A stretch of 64,000 bases of DNA from Halodurantibacterium flavum (GCF_042681825.1 NZ_JBHUGH010000003.1:426418-490417); one strand, 5' to 3'. Positions 53,972-63,372 are shown, numbered from the stretch's first letter. Translations and numbers: made by a program. The notes: generated by a model not told the origin, from the sequence alone.

Positions 53972-55321
53972 ATGAGGAAATTCGTTTTGGCCGCAGCGGG
54001 TGGCGCCCTGGCGGGGGCCGTGCTCGCCACGCAGGTCGCAGGGCCGCTCGTGGCGCAGGAAGCCAGCCGCAATGCCTCGGTCTACCAGCAGCTCGACCTG
54101 TTCGGCGACATCTTCGAACGCATCCGGGCGCAATATGTCGAAGAGGTCGAACCCTCGGAACTGATCGAGGCCGCCATCAACGGGATGCTGACCTCGCTCG
54201 ACCCGCATTCGAGCTTCCTTCCGCCCGAGGATTTTTCCGACATGCGCGTGCAGACCCGCGGCGAGTTCGGGGGCCTGGGCATCGAGGTCACGCAAGAGGA
54301 AGGCTTCGTCAAGGTCGTCTCGCCCATGGACGGGACGCCCGCCGATCTGGCCGGGATCGAGGCCGGGGATTTCATCACCCATGTCGACGGCGAATCGGTG
54401 CTTGGCCTGACGCTCGATCAGGCGGTCCAGATGATGCGCGGGCCCGTGGGCTCCGAAATCGTCATCACCGTGGTGCGCGAGGGCCGGTCGGAGCCGTTCG
54501 ATGTCTCGATCGTCCGCGACACGATCCGCCTGACCGCCGTGCGCACAAGGCTTGAGGGCGACACGGTTGTCCTGCGCGTCACGACCTTCAACGACCAGAC
54601 CTTTCCGAACCTCGAAGAAGGCCTGCGCGAGGCCGTCGAGGAGGCAGGCGGCATCGACAATGTGAACGGCTTTGTCCTCGATCTGCGCAACAATCCCGGC
54701 GGGCTTCTGACGCAGGCGATCCGGGTTTCGGACGCCTTCCTCGATCAGGGAGAGATCGTTTCGACCCGTGGCCGCAACCCCGAGGCGGGTGAGCGCTTCA
54801 ACGCGACTGCCGGCGATCTGGCCAATGGCAAGCCCATCGTCGTGCTGATCAATGGCGGTTCGGCCTCGGCTTCGGAAATCGTCGCGGGCGCCTTGCAGGA
54901 TCATCGCCGCGCGATCGTCATCGGCACCAAGAGCTTTGGCAAGGGATCGGTGCAAACGGTCATCCCGCTGCGGGGTGACGGGGCGATGCGGCTGACGACC
55001 TCGCGCTATTACACGCCGTCGGGCCGGTCCATCCAGGCGCTTGGCGTTGCCCCCGACATCATCGTGCAGCAGCCCGCGCGCCGCGACGCCGACGGCGAGG
55101 AGGAGGAAAACCCGCTCCACACCCGCTCCGAGGCGGAACTGCGCGGCTCGCTTCTCAATGACAGCATGAGCGATGCGGAGCGCGAGCAGATGGAGGCCGA
55201 AGAGCGCAAGGCCGAAGAGGCCGCGCGCCTGCGCGAGGAGGATTATCAGCTCGCCTATGCGATCGACATCCTCAAGGGCCTCAGCGCGCTGTCGCCCGGC
55301 GTCCGGGCCTCGGCAGACTGA
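53972..55321 (+). CDS. ctpA: C-terminal processing peptidase (S41 family)
   Basis: The 449-residue periplasmic protease has a signal peptide or anchor (MRKFVLAAAGGALAGAVLAT), a PDZ domain (about 85-170, GLGIEVTQEEGFVKVVSPMD, GIEAGDFITHVDGESVLG), and an S41 core with VNGFVLDLRNNPGGLLTQAI and NGGSASASEIVAGALQDHRR (catalytic Ser in GSASASE) and the Lys in GTKSFGKGSVQ. It trims or degrades envelope proteins. The C-terminal 70 residues are charged and coiled-coil-like. It is third in the gpmI-envC-ctpA unit. Confidence 0.97.
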   Translation: MRKFVLAAAGGALAGAVLATQVAGPLVAQEASRNASVYQQLDLFGDIFERIRAQYVEEVEPSELIEAAINGMLTSLDPHSSFLPPEDFSDMRVQTRGEFGGLGIEVTQEEGFVKVVSPMDGTPADLAGIEAGDFITHVDGESVLGLTLDQAVQMMRGPVGSEIVITVVREGRSEPFDVSIVRDTIRLTAVRTRLEGDTVVLRVTTFNDQTFPNLEEGLREAVEEAGGIDNVNGFVLDLRNNPGGLLTQAIRVSDAFLDQGEIVSTRGRNPEAGERFNATAGDLANGKPIVVLINGGSASASEIVAGALQDHRRAIVIGTKSFGKGSVQTVIPLRGDGAMRLTTSRYYTPSGRSIQALGVAPDIIVQQPARRDADGEEEENPLHTRSEAELRGSLLNDSMSDAEREQMEAEERKAEEAARLREEDYQLAYAIDILKGLSALSPGVRASAD

Positions 55322-55387
55322 CGGCCGCAGACGAGCGACCTAGGGGGCGCAGCGATGCGCCCCACATCCCCCCAGGCGAGATCACGC

Positions 55388-55879
55388 ATGACCCCGGACC
55401 AGATCGCAGCCCTTCCCTATCGTCCCTGCGTGGGCGTCATGCTGGTCAATTCCCAGGGCCAGATCTTTGCCGGGCAGCGCATCGACAGTGACGTTCCCGC
55501 CTGGCAGATGCCGCAGGGCGGGATCGACGAGGGCGAGGAGCCACAGGCCGCCGCCCTGCGCGAGTTATGGGAAGAAACCGGCGTGGACCCCGCGCTGGTG
55601 GAGGTACTGGACGAAACCCCCGGATGGATACCCTATGACCTGCCCGACGATCTGGTGGGCAAGGTCTGGGGCGGACGCTATCGCGGGCAGCGCCAGCGCT
55701 GGTTCCTGATGCGTCTGACCGGTGACGATACCGCCATCGACATCGCCACCCAACACCCCGAGTTTTCGGAATGGCGCTGGCTTGGCGCGGGGGAACTGCT
55801 GGACAGCATCGTCCCCTTCAAGCGCCAGACCTATGCGCAGGTCATCGCGCATTTCCAGCCCCATCTGGCCGAGGGCTGA
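55388..55879 (+). CDS. rppH: RNA pyrophosphohydrolase
   Basis: The 163-residue Nudix enzyme removes pyrophosphate from 5'-triphosphate RNA (or hydrolyses Ap4A) and triggers mRNA decay. The Nudix box is GGIDEGEEPQAAALRELWEE (residues 43-62), followed by TGV. LPYRPCVGVMLVNSQGQIFA and WQMPQGG precede it, and WGGRYRGQRQRWFLMR is the RppH-specific strand. The ATG at 55388 matches the family start (MTPDQIAALPYRP). A longer frame begins at 55355. Confidence 0.96.
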   Translation: MTPDQIAALPYRPCVGVMLVNSQGQIFAGQRIDSDVPAWQMPQGGIDEGEEPQAAALRELWEETGVDPALVEVLDETPGWIPYDLPDDLVGKVWGGRYRGQRQRWFLMRLTGDDTAIDIATQHPEFSEWRWLGAGELLDSIVPFKRQTYAQVIAHFQPHLAEG

Positions 55880-55894
55880 TCCCCAGTCCTGCCC

Positions 55895-57148
55895 CTAGCC
55901 CCGCCGCAGCCGCGCCAGAAGATCGGCCGAGACATAGCCGTCGGCGGTGATCCCCGCAGACACCTGATAGGCCCGGACGGCGGCAAGCGTGTTCGGCCCG
56001 ATCCGGCCATCCACCCCGCCCGTGTCGAACCCCCGCGCCGTCAGAAGCCGCTGAAGCTCCTGCCGTTCGGCGCTGCTGAGCGGCCGGTCGCCCCGGGGCC
56101 ACTCGGCCCGGAACGGCCCTGCGCCCCGCAGACGGTCGGCCAGATGACCGATCCCCATCGCGTAGGAATCCGACGAATTGTAGCGCTTGATGACCCGGAA
56201 ATTCGCGAATGTGAGGAAGGCCGGCCCCCGCGCGCCTGCCGGCAGGAAAAGCTCGGCCGCGCCATGATCCGGCACCGCCCCGCCCGAGGCCAGCGTGACA
56301 CCCATGCGGGACCATTCCGCGGCCGGCCGGGACGTCCCCGTCGTCCGGTGGTCAAAGCCCGACGGCAACTGCACCTCGACCCCCCAGGGCTGACCGCGCC
56401 GCCACCCCGCGTTTGCAAGATAGGCCGCCGCCGAGGCGAGCGCGTCGCGCGGGTCGTCCGACCAGATGTCGCGTCGCCCGTCGCCGGTGAAATCGACCGC
56501 ATGTTCCAGATAGCTTGTCGGCATGAACTGGGTGTGGCCCATGGCGCCGGCCCAGCTGCCGGTCATGCCCTCGGGGCTGATGTCGCCCGCCTGCACGATC
56601 CGCAGCGCGGCGATCAGCTGTTCCTCAAAGAACGCGCCGCGCCGTCCGTCATAGGCCAGCGTCGCCAGCGCCGGGATGATGGGCGTCGTGCCCCGGAAGC
56701 TGCCATAGGAACTCTCCATCCCCCAGATCGCGACGACGATCTCTTTCTCGACGCCATAGCGGGCCTCGATCGCCTGCAGGGCCTGCGCGTGCTGCGCCAG
56801 CTTTTCCCGCCCGTTGTTGATGCGGGTGGGCGACACGGCATTGTCGAGATAATCCCAGATCGCGCGCGTGAATTCAGCCTGGTTCTGGTCGTTTCGCACG
56901 ACACTCGGCATGAAGCTTGCCGAGCGGAACGCGCGGTCGAAGGTCGCCGGGGCGATCCCCTGCGACAGGGCGCGGGAGCGGAACCCCTCGACCCAGCGGT
57001 TGAACCCCGACTGGCTGCCCGGCTGCGACTGGCCGGCCGGCGCCTGCGGGCGCGCCTCGGGCCGGGCCGAACGGTCGACCGCACCGCCAAAGCCACAGCC
57101 CGGCAGCAAAAGACCAACCATACCCGCCGCGATCACTGTCCTGCGCAT
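55895..57148 (-). CDS. MltB-type lytic murein transglycosylase, lipoprotein
   Basis: The 417-residue product has a lipobox signal (GLLLPGC, Cys18), then a Pro/Ala/Gln-rich linker, a SLT_2 transglycosylase domain (about 45-330: VAIWGMESSYGSFRGTTPII has the catalytic Glu; GAMGHTQFMPTSYLEHAVDF, NAGWRRGQPWGVEV) and a C-terminal peptidoglycan-binding domain (about 350-415: LQRLLTARGFDTGGVDGRIG). This is the MltB family with PGBD. It is convergent with rppH and likely cleaves murein with 1,6-anhydro ends. Confidence 0.95.
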   Translation of the reverse strand: MRRTVIAAGMVGLLLPGCGFGGAVDRSARPEARPQAPAGQSQPGSQSGFNRWVEGFRSRALSQGIAPATFDRAFRSASFMPSVVRNDQNQAEFTRAIWDYLDNAVSPTRINNGREKLAQHAQALQAIEARYGVEKEIVVAIWGMESSYGSFRGTTPIIPALATLAYDGRRGAFFEEQLIAALRIVQAGDISPEGMTGSWAGAMGHTQFMPTSYLEHAVDFTGDGRRDIWSDDPRDALASAAAYLANAGWRRGQPWGVEVQLPSGFDHRTTGTSRPAAEWSRMGVTLASGGAVPDHGAAELFLPAGARGPAFLTFANFRVIKRYNSSDSYAMGIGHLADRLRGAGPFRAEWPRGDRPLSSAERQELQRLLTARGFDTGGVDGRIGPNTLAAVRAYQVSAGITADGYVSADLLARLRRG

Positions 57149-57226
57149 CTGAACACCTGCCCGTGTTGTTTTTGATTAACACCATCCTAACCCGGATTGG
57201 TGCCTCAGCGCAAACAAGGCGGCAGT

Positions 57227-59482
57227 CTATCCGCGCCGCCGGCGTTCAACCTTCCGTTTGGTCTTGTCAGCCTTGGCCCGGCCGGCGCCCGGCTTGCGCG
57301 GACCCCCCGTGCCTCGGCGCCCCTGCGGACCGCGCGGGATATCCTTGTCGTCCACGCTCAGCAGTTCAAGCACCAGGCCGCCCGTCACCGGCACCGCCTC
57401 GGCCAGGCGGACCGTCACGCGCTGGCCCACGCCCAGCCTCATGCCGCTCCGCTCTCCGCGCAGGGTCTGGGTCTGGGCGTCGTACTGGAAATACTCGCGC
57501 CCCAGACTGCGGACGGGGATCAGCCCATCCGCGCCAGTTTCCGTCAGCTTGACGAAAAGTCCAAAGCGCACGACGCCGGAAATGCGCCCCTCGAACTCGT
57601 TGCCGACCCGCTCGGACAGGTAGGACGCAAGATAGCGGTCGGTCGTGTCGCGTTCTGCCGCCATGCTCCGCCGCTCGGTGTCCGAGATATGCTTGGCCGT
57701 TTCGTCCAGCCGCTCGATTTCCGCCGGAGCAAGCCCGTCATCGCCCCAGCCATGCCCCGCGATCAGCGCACGATGCACGATCAGGTCCGCGTAACGCCGG
57801 ATGGGCGAGGTGAAATGCGCGTAGTTCTTCAGCGCGAGGCCGAAATGCCCGAAGTTCTCGGCGTTGTAATAGGCCTGCGTCATGGACCGCAGCGCGGTGA
57901 TGTTCAGAAGCTCATCGAACTCGGTGTTCTGCGCCTGTGCGAGCAGGTTGTTGATGTGGCGCGTCTGAAGCACCTGTCCCTTGGCGAGCGTAAAGCCTGA
58001 TGCCTCGGCGACCTCGCGCAGGGCGGCGAGCTTTTCGGGGCTCGGTTCCTCATGCACCCGGAACAGTAGCGGGCGGCGCAGGCGGTTCAGTTCCTCGGCC
58101 GCTGCGACATTGGCGAGGATCATGAATTCCTCGATCAGGCGGTGGGCGTCCAGCCTTTCCCGAAAGGCGACGGATGTGACCTTGCCCTCGGGCGAAAGCT
58201 CGATCCGCCGTTCGGGCAGGTCCAGGTCCAGCGGCTGGCGTTTGGCGCGCGCGCGGGTCACGGCGGCATAGGCGGCGTAAAGCGGGTTGATGACCGGCTC
58301 CAGCAGTTCCACGCAACGCTCGTTCGGTTGCCCGTCCCGCGCCGCCTGCACCTCTTCGTAGCTGAGCGAGGCGCGCGATTTCATCATCGCCCGGGCAAAG
58401 CGATGGCGGATCTTGTTCCCTTCGGCGTCGATCTGCATCCGGACGGCGAGACAGGGACGCGCCACCCCTTCATGCAGCGAACAAAGATCGCCCGAAAGGC
58501 GGTCGGGCAGCATCGGCACCACACGGTCGGGGAAGTAGGTCGAGTTGCCCCGGCGCCGCGCCTCCCGGTCCAGCGCCGAACCGGGGCGGACATAATGCGC
58601 CACATCCGCGATCGCGACCCAGACGACATAACCGCCGGGATTGCCGGGGTCATCATCGGCCTGCGCCAGAACTGCGTCGTCATGGTCGCGGGCATCGGCG
58701 GGGTCGATCGTCACGATGGGCAGATCGCGCAGGTCCTCCCGGCTTCCCAGCGGGGCGGGGCGGGCCTGATCGGCCTCCGCAATCGCGTCATCCGGAAAGG
58801 CGTCGGGGATGCCATGCTGGTGAATGGCGATCAGCGATACGGCCTTCGGTGCCGACGGATCGCCCAGCCGTTCCACGATCCGCGCCTGCGGCAGGCCCAT
58901 CCGCGCGCGAAGGCCGGCCTGTTCGGCCTCAACCAGTTCACCATCCTGCGCGTCGAGCGTCGCACCGGCTGCAACGCGCCATTCGGCATCCGCACCCTTG
59001 TCGATGGGAACGATCCGCCCGCCCTCGGTCGCCTTGCGGAAAATGCCCAGAATGCGGCGCGGATTCGTACCGATGCGCCGGATCAGCCGCCCTTCATAGG
59101 CATGGTCGGCGTCCCTGACCTCGGCCACACGGGCAAGGATGCGGTCGCCTTCGCCCAGGGCGATATCGCCCTCTTTCGCCTGCAACAGCACGCGGGGTGG
59201 CGTGCCATCGCCCTGCCATTCCAGCGGGATGGCAAAGAGATCGCCTGCCGCATCCGGGGCCTGCACCTGAAGGATGCTGACCGGCGGCAGTTTGTCCGCG
59301 TCACGGAAACTGCGGCGGCGGCGTTCGACGACGCCTTCCTGCTCCAGCTCCTTCAACAGACGTTTGAGATCGATCCGGGCGGCCCCCTTGATCCCGAACG
59401 CCTTGGCGATATCGCGCTTGGCGGTCAGCCCGGGGTTTTCGGCGATCCAGGTGCGGAGTTCTTCTTTGGTCGGTATGCGCAT
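57227..59482 (-). CDS. rnr: ribonuclease R
   Basis: The 751-residue 3'-5' exonuclease has an N-terminal helix-turn-helix (residues 1-60), cold-shock domains, an RNB catalytic domain (from about 250: VTIDPADARDHDDAV with the Asp cluster, VAIADVAHYVRPGSALDREA, NSTYFPDRVVPMLPDRLSG) and a C-terminal S1 domain (about 635-715: RISGVVRFGLFVKLTETGAD). The tail RGTGGPRKPGAGRAKADKTK then a basic end is typical of RNase R. Length is normal. It has no close partner. Confidence 0.97.
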   Translation of the reverse strand: MRIPTKEELRTWIAENPGLTAKRDIAKAFGIKGAARIDLKRLLKELEQEGVVERRRRSFRDADKLPPVSILQVQAPDAAGDLFAIPLEWQGDGTPPRVLLQAKEGDIALGEGDRILARVAEVRDADHAYEGRLIRRIGTNPRRILGIFRKATEGGRIVPIDKGADAEWRVAAGATLDAQDGELVEAEQAGLRARMGLPQARIVERLGDPSAPKAVSLIAIHQHGIPDAFPDDAIAEADQARPAPLGSREDLRDLPIVTIDPADARDHDDAVLAQADDDPGNPGGYVVWVAIADVAHYVRPGSALDREARRRGNSTYFPDRVVPMLPDRLSGDLCSLHEGVARPCLAVRMQIDAEGNKIRHRFARAMMKSRASLSYEEVQAARDGQPNERCVELLEPVINPLYAAYAAVTRARAKRQPLDLDLPERRIELSPEGKVTSVAFRERLDAHRLIEEFMILANVAAAEELNRLRRPLLFRVHEEPSPEKLAALREVAEASGFTLAKGQVLQTRHINNLLAQAQNTEFDELLNITALRSMTQAYYNAENFGHFGLALKNYAHFTSPIRRYADLIVHRALIAGHGWGDDGLAPAEIERLDETAKHISDTERRSMAAERDTTDRYLASYLSERVGNEFEGRISGVVRFGLFVKLTETGADGLIPVRSLGREYFQYDAQTQTLRGERSGMRLGVGQRVTVRLAEAVPVTGGLVLELLSVDDKDIPRGPQGRRGTGGPRKPGAGRAKADKTKRKVERRRRG

Positions 59483-59541
59483 GGGCGACAGGTAGCACGC
59501 CGCCCGCCCGCCGTCATTGGGGAAAAAGCCGGACGGAGGGG

Positions 59542-60684
59542 CTAGCCGAAATACTGGCGCAGAATACGCCCATAGATCGCCTTGAGCTGATGCACCTGTT
59601 CCACCGGCACATGTTCATTGACCTGATGCATGGTCTTGCCCACCAGCCCGAGTTCCACGACGGGGCAATGATCCTTGACAAAGCGTGCGTCCGAGGTTCC
59701 GCCTGATGTCGAAAGAACCGGGCGCAGCCCCGTTTCCGCCTCGACCGCGTCGGCCACCAGATCCGACAGCGCGCCCGGCGGTGTCAGAAAGCTTTCGCCC
59801 GAAATCTCGGCCTGGATGTCAAAGCTGACGCCGGTTTCCCCCGTCACGCCATCCGCCATCTGCCACAGCCATTCCGTCAGCGAGGCGCCCGTATGCGTGT
59901 CGTTGAAGCGGATGTTGACGGTCGCGCGCGCCTCGGCCGGAATGACGTTGGTGGCGGGATTGCCGGTGTCCACTGTGGTGATCGCCAGCGTCGAGGGGTC
60001 GAAATGGTCCGTCCCGCTGTCCAGTTCGTGCTGCGCCAGCCGGTCGAGCAGGCGCACCATGGCCGTCAGCGGGTTCTTGGCCCGGTGCGGATAGGCAGAA
60101 TGGCCCTGAACACCCCGCGCCAACAGGCGCGCGGTCATGGACCCGCGCCGCCCGATCTTCATCGCCTCGCCCATCCGGTCGGGGCAGGTGGGTTCGCCCA
60201 CCAGACAGCAGGTCATCGCCTCGCCTTCGGCCCGCATCCAGTCAAGAAGCGCGACCGTTCCGTGGCGGGCCGGCCCCTCTTCATCGCCAGTGATTGCCAG
60301 AAGGATCGCGCCGTCAGGCGGGGTGTCGCCGACATGGTCGATGGCCGCCGCGACAAAAGCCGCCACGCCGGATTTCATGTCCGTCGCCCCGCGCCCGTAA
60401 AGCAGCCCGCCCCGGACTTCCCCCCCGAAAGGATCGGTTGTCCAGGCCGCCAGATCGCCGGGCGGCACCACATCGGTGTGACCGTTGAAGCCAAAGCTGC
60501 GGGGGTGCCCCTTTTGACCCCAGCGGGCGAAAAGGTTCGGCACACCGCCGCGATCGACGCGCGTGCAGGCAAAGCCCGCCTCGGACAACATCCGTTCCAG
60601 CAGCCGGAGCGCCCCGCCCTCCTCCGGGGTGACAGAGGGGCAGCGGATCAGGTCGGCAGTCAGCGCAACAGGATCGACGGGCAT
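59542..60684 (-). CDS. dapE: succinyl-diaminopimelate desuccinylase
   Basis: The 380-residue M20 peptidase-family enzyme releases diaminopimelate in the lysine/peptidoglycan pathway. Metal ligands are in FNGHTDVVPPGD (near 68), GRGATDMKSGVAAF, ITGDEEGPARHGTV (catalytic Glu) and VGEPTCPDRMGEAMKIGRRG; SGGTSDARFVKDHCPVVELG with the terminal His pocket completes the site. Its partner dapD is two genes upstream. Confidence 0.97.
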   Translation of the reverse strand: MPVDPVALTADLIRCPSVTPEEGGALRLLERMLSEAGFACTRVDRGGVPNLFARWGQKGHPRSFGFNGHTDVVPPGDLAAWTTDPFGGEVRGGLLYGRGATDMKSGVAAFVAAAIDHVGDTPPDGAILLAITGDEEGPARHGTVALLDWMRAEGEAMTCCLVGEPTCPDRMGEAMKIGRRGSMTARLLARGVQGHSAYPHRAKNPLTAMVRLLDRLAQHELDSGTDHFDPSTLAITTVDTGNPATNVIPAEARATVNIRFNDTHTGASLTEWLWQMADGVTGETGVSFDIQAEISGESFLTPPGALSDLVADAVEAETGLRPVLSTSGGTSDARFVKDHCPVVELGLVGKTMHQVNEHVPVEQVHQLKAIYGRILRQYFG

Positions 60685-60748
60685 GGTTTCCTCATTGAAA
60701 ATCGGCGGGCAGCGGCGGATGCGGCGGCCTTGGTCAGAATGAACGGGT

Positions 60749-61072
60749 TCAGTTGAAAAAGGGTGTCATCTGCGCCACGATGACCGAGTTTTCATCAAGC
60801 GCGCGACGCATCAGCGCCTGTTCCTCGTCGTCGATTTCCTCGCCCGCCCCAAGCCGTTCCTCAAGCGTGCCGTAACCCGTCACATCGAGCGGCGCGAGCT
60901 CCGCCTGCTTGAGGATCGCGACCGTCTCACGCACGGCCTCGGCCTCATCGACCCCGCTGGCATAGCACATGAGCGCGGCGCCCGTCGCCTTGTCGGGCAG
61001 ACCGTCGCCGTCGCGCCGGCCGACCTCGACCACCAGCGTGTAGACCTGCTGCGGGCGCCTGGGCTTTTCCAT
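60749..61072 (-). CDS. conserved-looking protein of unknown function between dapD and dapE
   Basis: At 107 residues, this is an acidic alpha/beta protein: QQVYTLVVEVGRRDGDGLPD, ATGAALMCYASGVDEAEAVR, ETVAILKQAELAPLDVTGYG, then LEERLGAGEEIDDEEQAL and a C-terminal VIVAQMTPFFN. I recognise no family. The start forms TGATG with the dapD stop, so it is co-translated. The gap to dapE is 64 bases. Its position suggests a role in the pathway, but none is shown. Confidence 0.72.
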   Translation of the reverse strand: MEKPRRPQQVYTLVVEVGRRDGDGLPDKATGAALMCYASGVDEAEAVRETVAILKQAELAPLDVTGYGTLEERLGAGEEIDDEEQALMRRALDENSVIVAQMTPFFN

Positions 61073-61899
61073 CAGTCGCGCAGCAGCTCGTTGATCGAGG
61101 TCTTGGACCGGGTCTGCGCATCGACCTTCTTGACGATGACCGCACAATAGAGGTGAACGCCCCCCTTGGAGGGCATCGACCCTGCCACGACGACCGAACC
61201 GGCCGGAACCTCGCCATACATCACCTCACCGGTTTCCCGGTCGAGGATCTTGGTCGACTGCCCGATGAACACACCCATGCCCAGTACCGAGCCTTCGCGG
61301 ACGATCACGCCCTCGACCACCTCGGACCGGGCGCCGATGAAGCAGTTATCCTCGATGATGGTCGGATTGGCCTGCATCGGTTCCAGCACGCCGCCGATGC
61401 CGACGCCGCCGGACAGGTGCACGTTCTTGCCGATCTGGGCGCAGGACCCCACGGTCGCCCAGGTATCGACCATCGTGCCGCTGTCCACATAGGCGCCGAG
61501 GTTGATGAAGGACGGCATGAGCACCACGCCCGGCGCCACATAGGCCGACCGCCGCACGACGCAGTTCGGCACGGCGCGGAAGCCAGCGGCCTTCCATTCG
61601 GCGCTGCCCCAGCCCTTGAACTTGCTGTCGACCTTGTCCCACCAGCCGCCGCCCTGCGGACCGCCGGATTGCTCTTCCATGTCCTTGAGGCGAAAGCCCA
61701 GCAGCACCGCCTTCTTGGCCCATTGGTTCACATGCCAGCCACCATCCGCCCGACGCTCGGCCACGCGCAGCGTCCCGGCGTCAAGCGCGTCAAGCGTCGC
61801 CTCGATCGCGTCGCGGGTTTCGCCCGTGGTTGCGGGGGTGATCGTGTCGCGCGCATCCCATGCGGCCTCGATGGCGGTTTCCAATGCGGCGTTCGACAT
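61072..61899 (-). CDS. dapD: tetrahydrodipicolinate N-succinyltransferase
   Basis: The 275-residue left-handed beta-helix acyltransferase makes N-succinyl-2-amino-6-ketopimelate. The N-terminus is the DapD helical domain (LETAIEAAWDARDTITPATT, VNQWAKKAVLLGFRL), and the hexapeptide repeats run from about 105 to 240 (GVVLMPSFINLGAYVDSGTM, CAQIGKNVHLSGGVGIGGVL). CoA and substrate residues lie in NCFIGARSEVVEGVIVREGS. It heads dapD-orf-dapE. Confidence 0.97.
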   Translation of the reverse strand: MSNAALETAIEAAWDARDTITPATTGETRDAIEATLDALDAGTLRVAERRADGGWHVNQWAKKAVLLGFRLKDMEEQSGGPQGGGWWDKVDSKFKGWGSAEWKAAGFRAVPNCVVRRSAYVAPGVVLMPSFINLGAYVDSGTMVDTWATVGSCAQIGKNVHLSGGVGIGGVLEPMQANPTIIEDNCFIGARSEVVEGVIVREGSVLGMGVFIGQSTKILDRETGEVMYGEVPAGSVVVAGSMPSKGGVHLYCAVIVKKVDAQTRSKTSINELLRD

Positions 61900-62036
61900 C
61901 CGGTCCTCCGGTCACTGTTCCTTGACGTTGCGCAGGCTATAGACGACCGCCCCCGTTGGCGCAACGGCCACAGGCACTGGCACTGGCGACAGCCCCCGCA
62001 ACGGCCTAGGTTCAGACCAGAATGAAAGGACCACGG

Positions 62037-62882
62037 ATGACCAAAGACGGCATGAGCCACCCCCTGCGCGATTCCCAGCAGGACATCGAGGCCGCGGAGC
62101 ATCGCGCGGACATGGCGCAGACGCGGGCGTCCGCCTACCGGCTGGCCTTTGCCGATGACGACTTTCTGACGCGACCCGAAACGCGGCCGATCCGGCTGCA
62201 GCTGGAACTGATGAAGCCCGAACTGATCATGGCGGAGCGCGAGATCATGTCGACCATCGTCCTGTTCGGCGGGGCGCGGATACCCGAACCCGCGGCGCGT
62301 GCCCGCGCCCGCACGCCGACGCTGGCCGGCCTTTCGCATTATTATGACGTGGCGCGGGAATTCGCCCGGATCATGACGCTGCGCAGTCTCGCCTCGGGCG
62401 GGAAAGAGGACGTGATCGTGACGGGCGGCGGCCCCGGCGTGATGGAGGCCGGCAATCGTGGCGCCCAGGATGCGGGCGGCGCTTCCATCGGCCTTAACGT
62501 CGTTCTTCCGCATGAACAGGAACCGAACCCCTATGTGACGCCCGAGCTTTGCTTCAACTTTCACTACTTCGCCGTGCGCAAGATGCATTTTCTGATGCGC
62601 GCGCGAGCGATCGCGGTCTTTCCCGGCGGCTTTGGCACGATGGACGAACTCTTTGAGGCGCTGACGCTGATTCAGACCCGTCGCATGGCCGCCCTGCCCT
62701 TCCTTCTCTTCGGCGAGGATTTCTGGCGACGCATCATCAACTGGGATGCCCTTGCCGAGGCGGGCACGATCTCGCAGGCGGACCTCGGCCTGTTCCGCTT
62801 TGTCGAGACCGCCGAAGACGCCGTCGCCGCAATCGACAGCTGGGTTCCGCCCGAGCCGGTCGGCGGACCAATTCCGACTTAA
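62037..62882 (+). CDS. LOG-family nucleotide phosphoribohydrolase (TIGR00730-like)
   Basis: The 281-residue protein has a Rossmann-type LOG domain with the signature VTGGGPGVMEAGNRGAQDAG and, about 65 residues later, FPGGFGTMDELFEALTLIQ (PGGxGTxxE). These are the active-site motifs of LONELY GUY proteins that cleave nucleoside 5'-monophosphates to base and ribose 5-phosphate. The N-terminal 90 residues are an extra helical segment, as in the longer bacterial forms. The ATG at 62037 follows AAAGGA. It is divergent from dapD. Confidence 0.9.
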   Translation: MTKDGMSHPLRDSQQDIEAAEHRADMAQTRASAYRLAFADDDFLTRPETRPIRLQLELMKPELIMAEREIMSTIVLFGGARIPEPAARARARTPTLAGLSHYYDVAREFARIMTLRSLASGGKEDVIVTGGGPGVMEAGNRGAQDAGGASIGLNVVLPHEQEPNPYVTPELCFNFHYFAVRKMHFLMRARAIAVFPGGFGTMDELFEALTLIQTRRMAALPFLLFGEDFWRRIINWDALAEAGTISQADLGLFRFVETAEDAVAAIDSWVPPEPVGGPIPT

Positions 62883-62972
62883 ACAATCAGGATTGACTCA
62901 TCAAAGTCTTTCTGTCAGCTATTACAACAGACCCAAGCCAGTGACAGCCCGGGACAGCGACAGGAGACAAGG

Positions 62973-63140
62973 ATGACACGAAAGACAGGCACCACGCCTA
63001 TCGTCGCCGCCGTCGCGCGGACGGCCGGGGCACGCCAGGCGGCGATCTGCCCGGTTGCCCTGATGGGGCTGCTTTTTGACGGAGCCTGGGTGGAAGCCCG
63101 GATTGAACATCTTCTCGACCGCGTCGGAGATCTCGCATGA
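62973..63140 (+). CDS. 55-residue protein coupled to hemP
   Basis: The frame MTRKTGTTPIVAAVARTAGA, RQAAICPVALMGLLFDGAWV, EARIEHLLDRVGDLA has GGAGACAAGG before its ATG and ends in an ATGA overlap with hemP. It has a hydrophobic centre (CPVALMGLLF) and a helical acidic/basic end. I recognise no family. The tight coupling and good ribosome binding site argue it is real, though such short frames carry little signal. Confidence 0.6.
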   Translation: MTRKTGTTPIVAAVARTAGARQAAICPVALMGLLFDGAWVEARIEHLLDRVGDLA

Positions 63141-63304
63141 ACATGATCGTGACCCAGCCCCACCTCGCCCACGCCGTATCCAGCCTGCCGCTGCATGACG
63201 CAACGGAACTGACGGGCGGCGGAATTCAGGCCCAGATCCGCCTGAACGATCAGATCTACACCCTTCGCATCACCAAGGCCGGGAAACTGATCCTGACCAA
63301 GTGA
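63137..63304 (+). CDS. hemP: hemin uptake protein HemP
   Basis: The 55-residue protein ends in RLNDQIYTLRITKAGKLILT K, the HemP/HmuP signature (Y-x-L-R-x-T-x-x-G-K-L-I-L-T-K). In rhizobia and Burkholderia, HmuP co-activates haem-uptake genes and is needed for haem use. The first 30 residues (MNMIVTQPHLAHAVSSLPLH) are variable. Its start overlaps the preceding 55-residue gene. No haem receptor or transporter follows in the window, which is unusual because hemP usually adjoins hmu genes. Confidence 0.9.
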   Translation: MNMIVTQPHLAHAVSSLPLHDATELTGGGIQAQIRLNDQIYTLRITKAGKLILTK

Positions 63305-63372
63305 GGCAAGCGCGGGGCATCGGGATGCGGCCCCCCGGGCCCCGTGACATACGCTCGACGCGGGAGAGGTTT

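Noticed and set aside
62893..62904. TTGACTCATCAA before the hemP unit as an FnrL box
   Set aside because: FNR-type boxes are TTGAT-N4-ATCAA, 14 bases long; this one is two bases too short.
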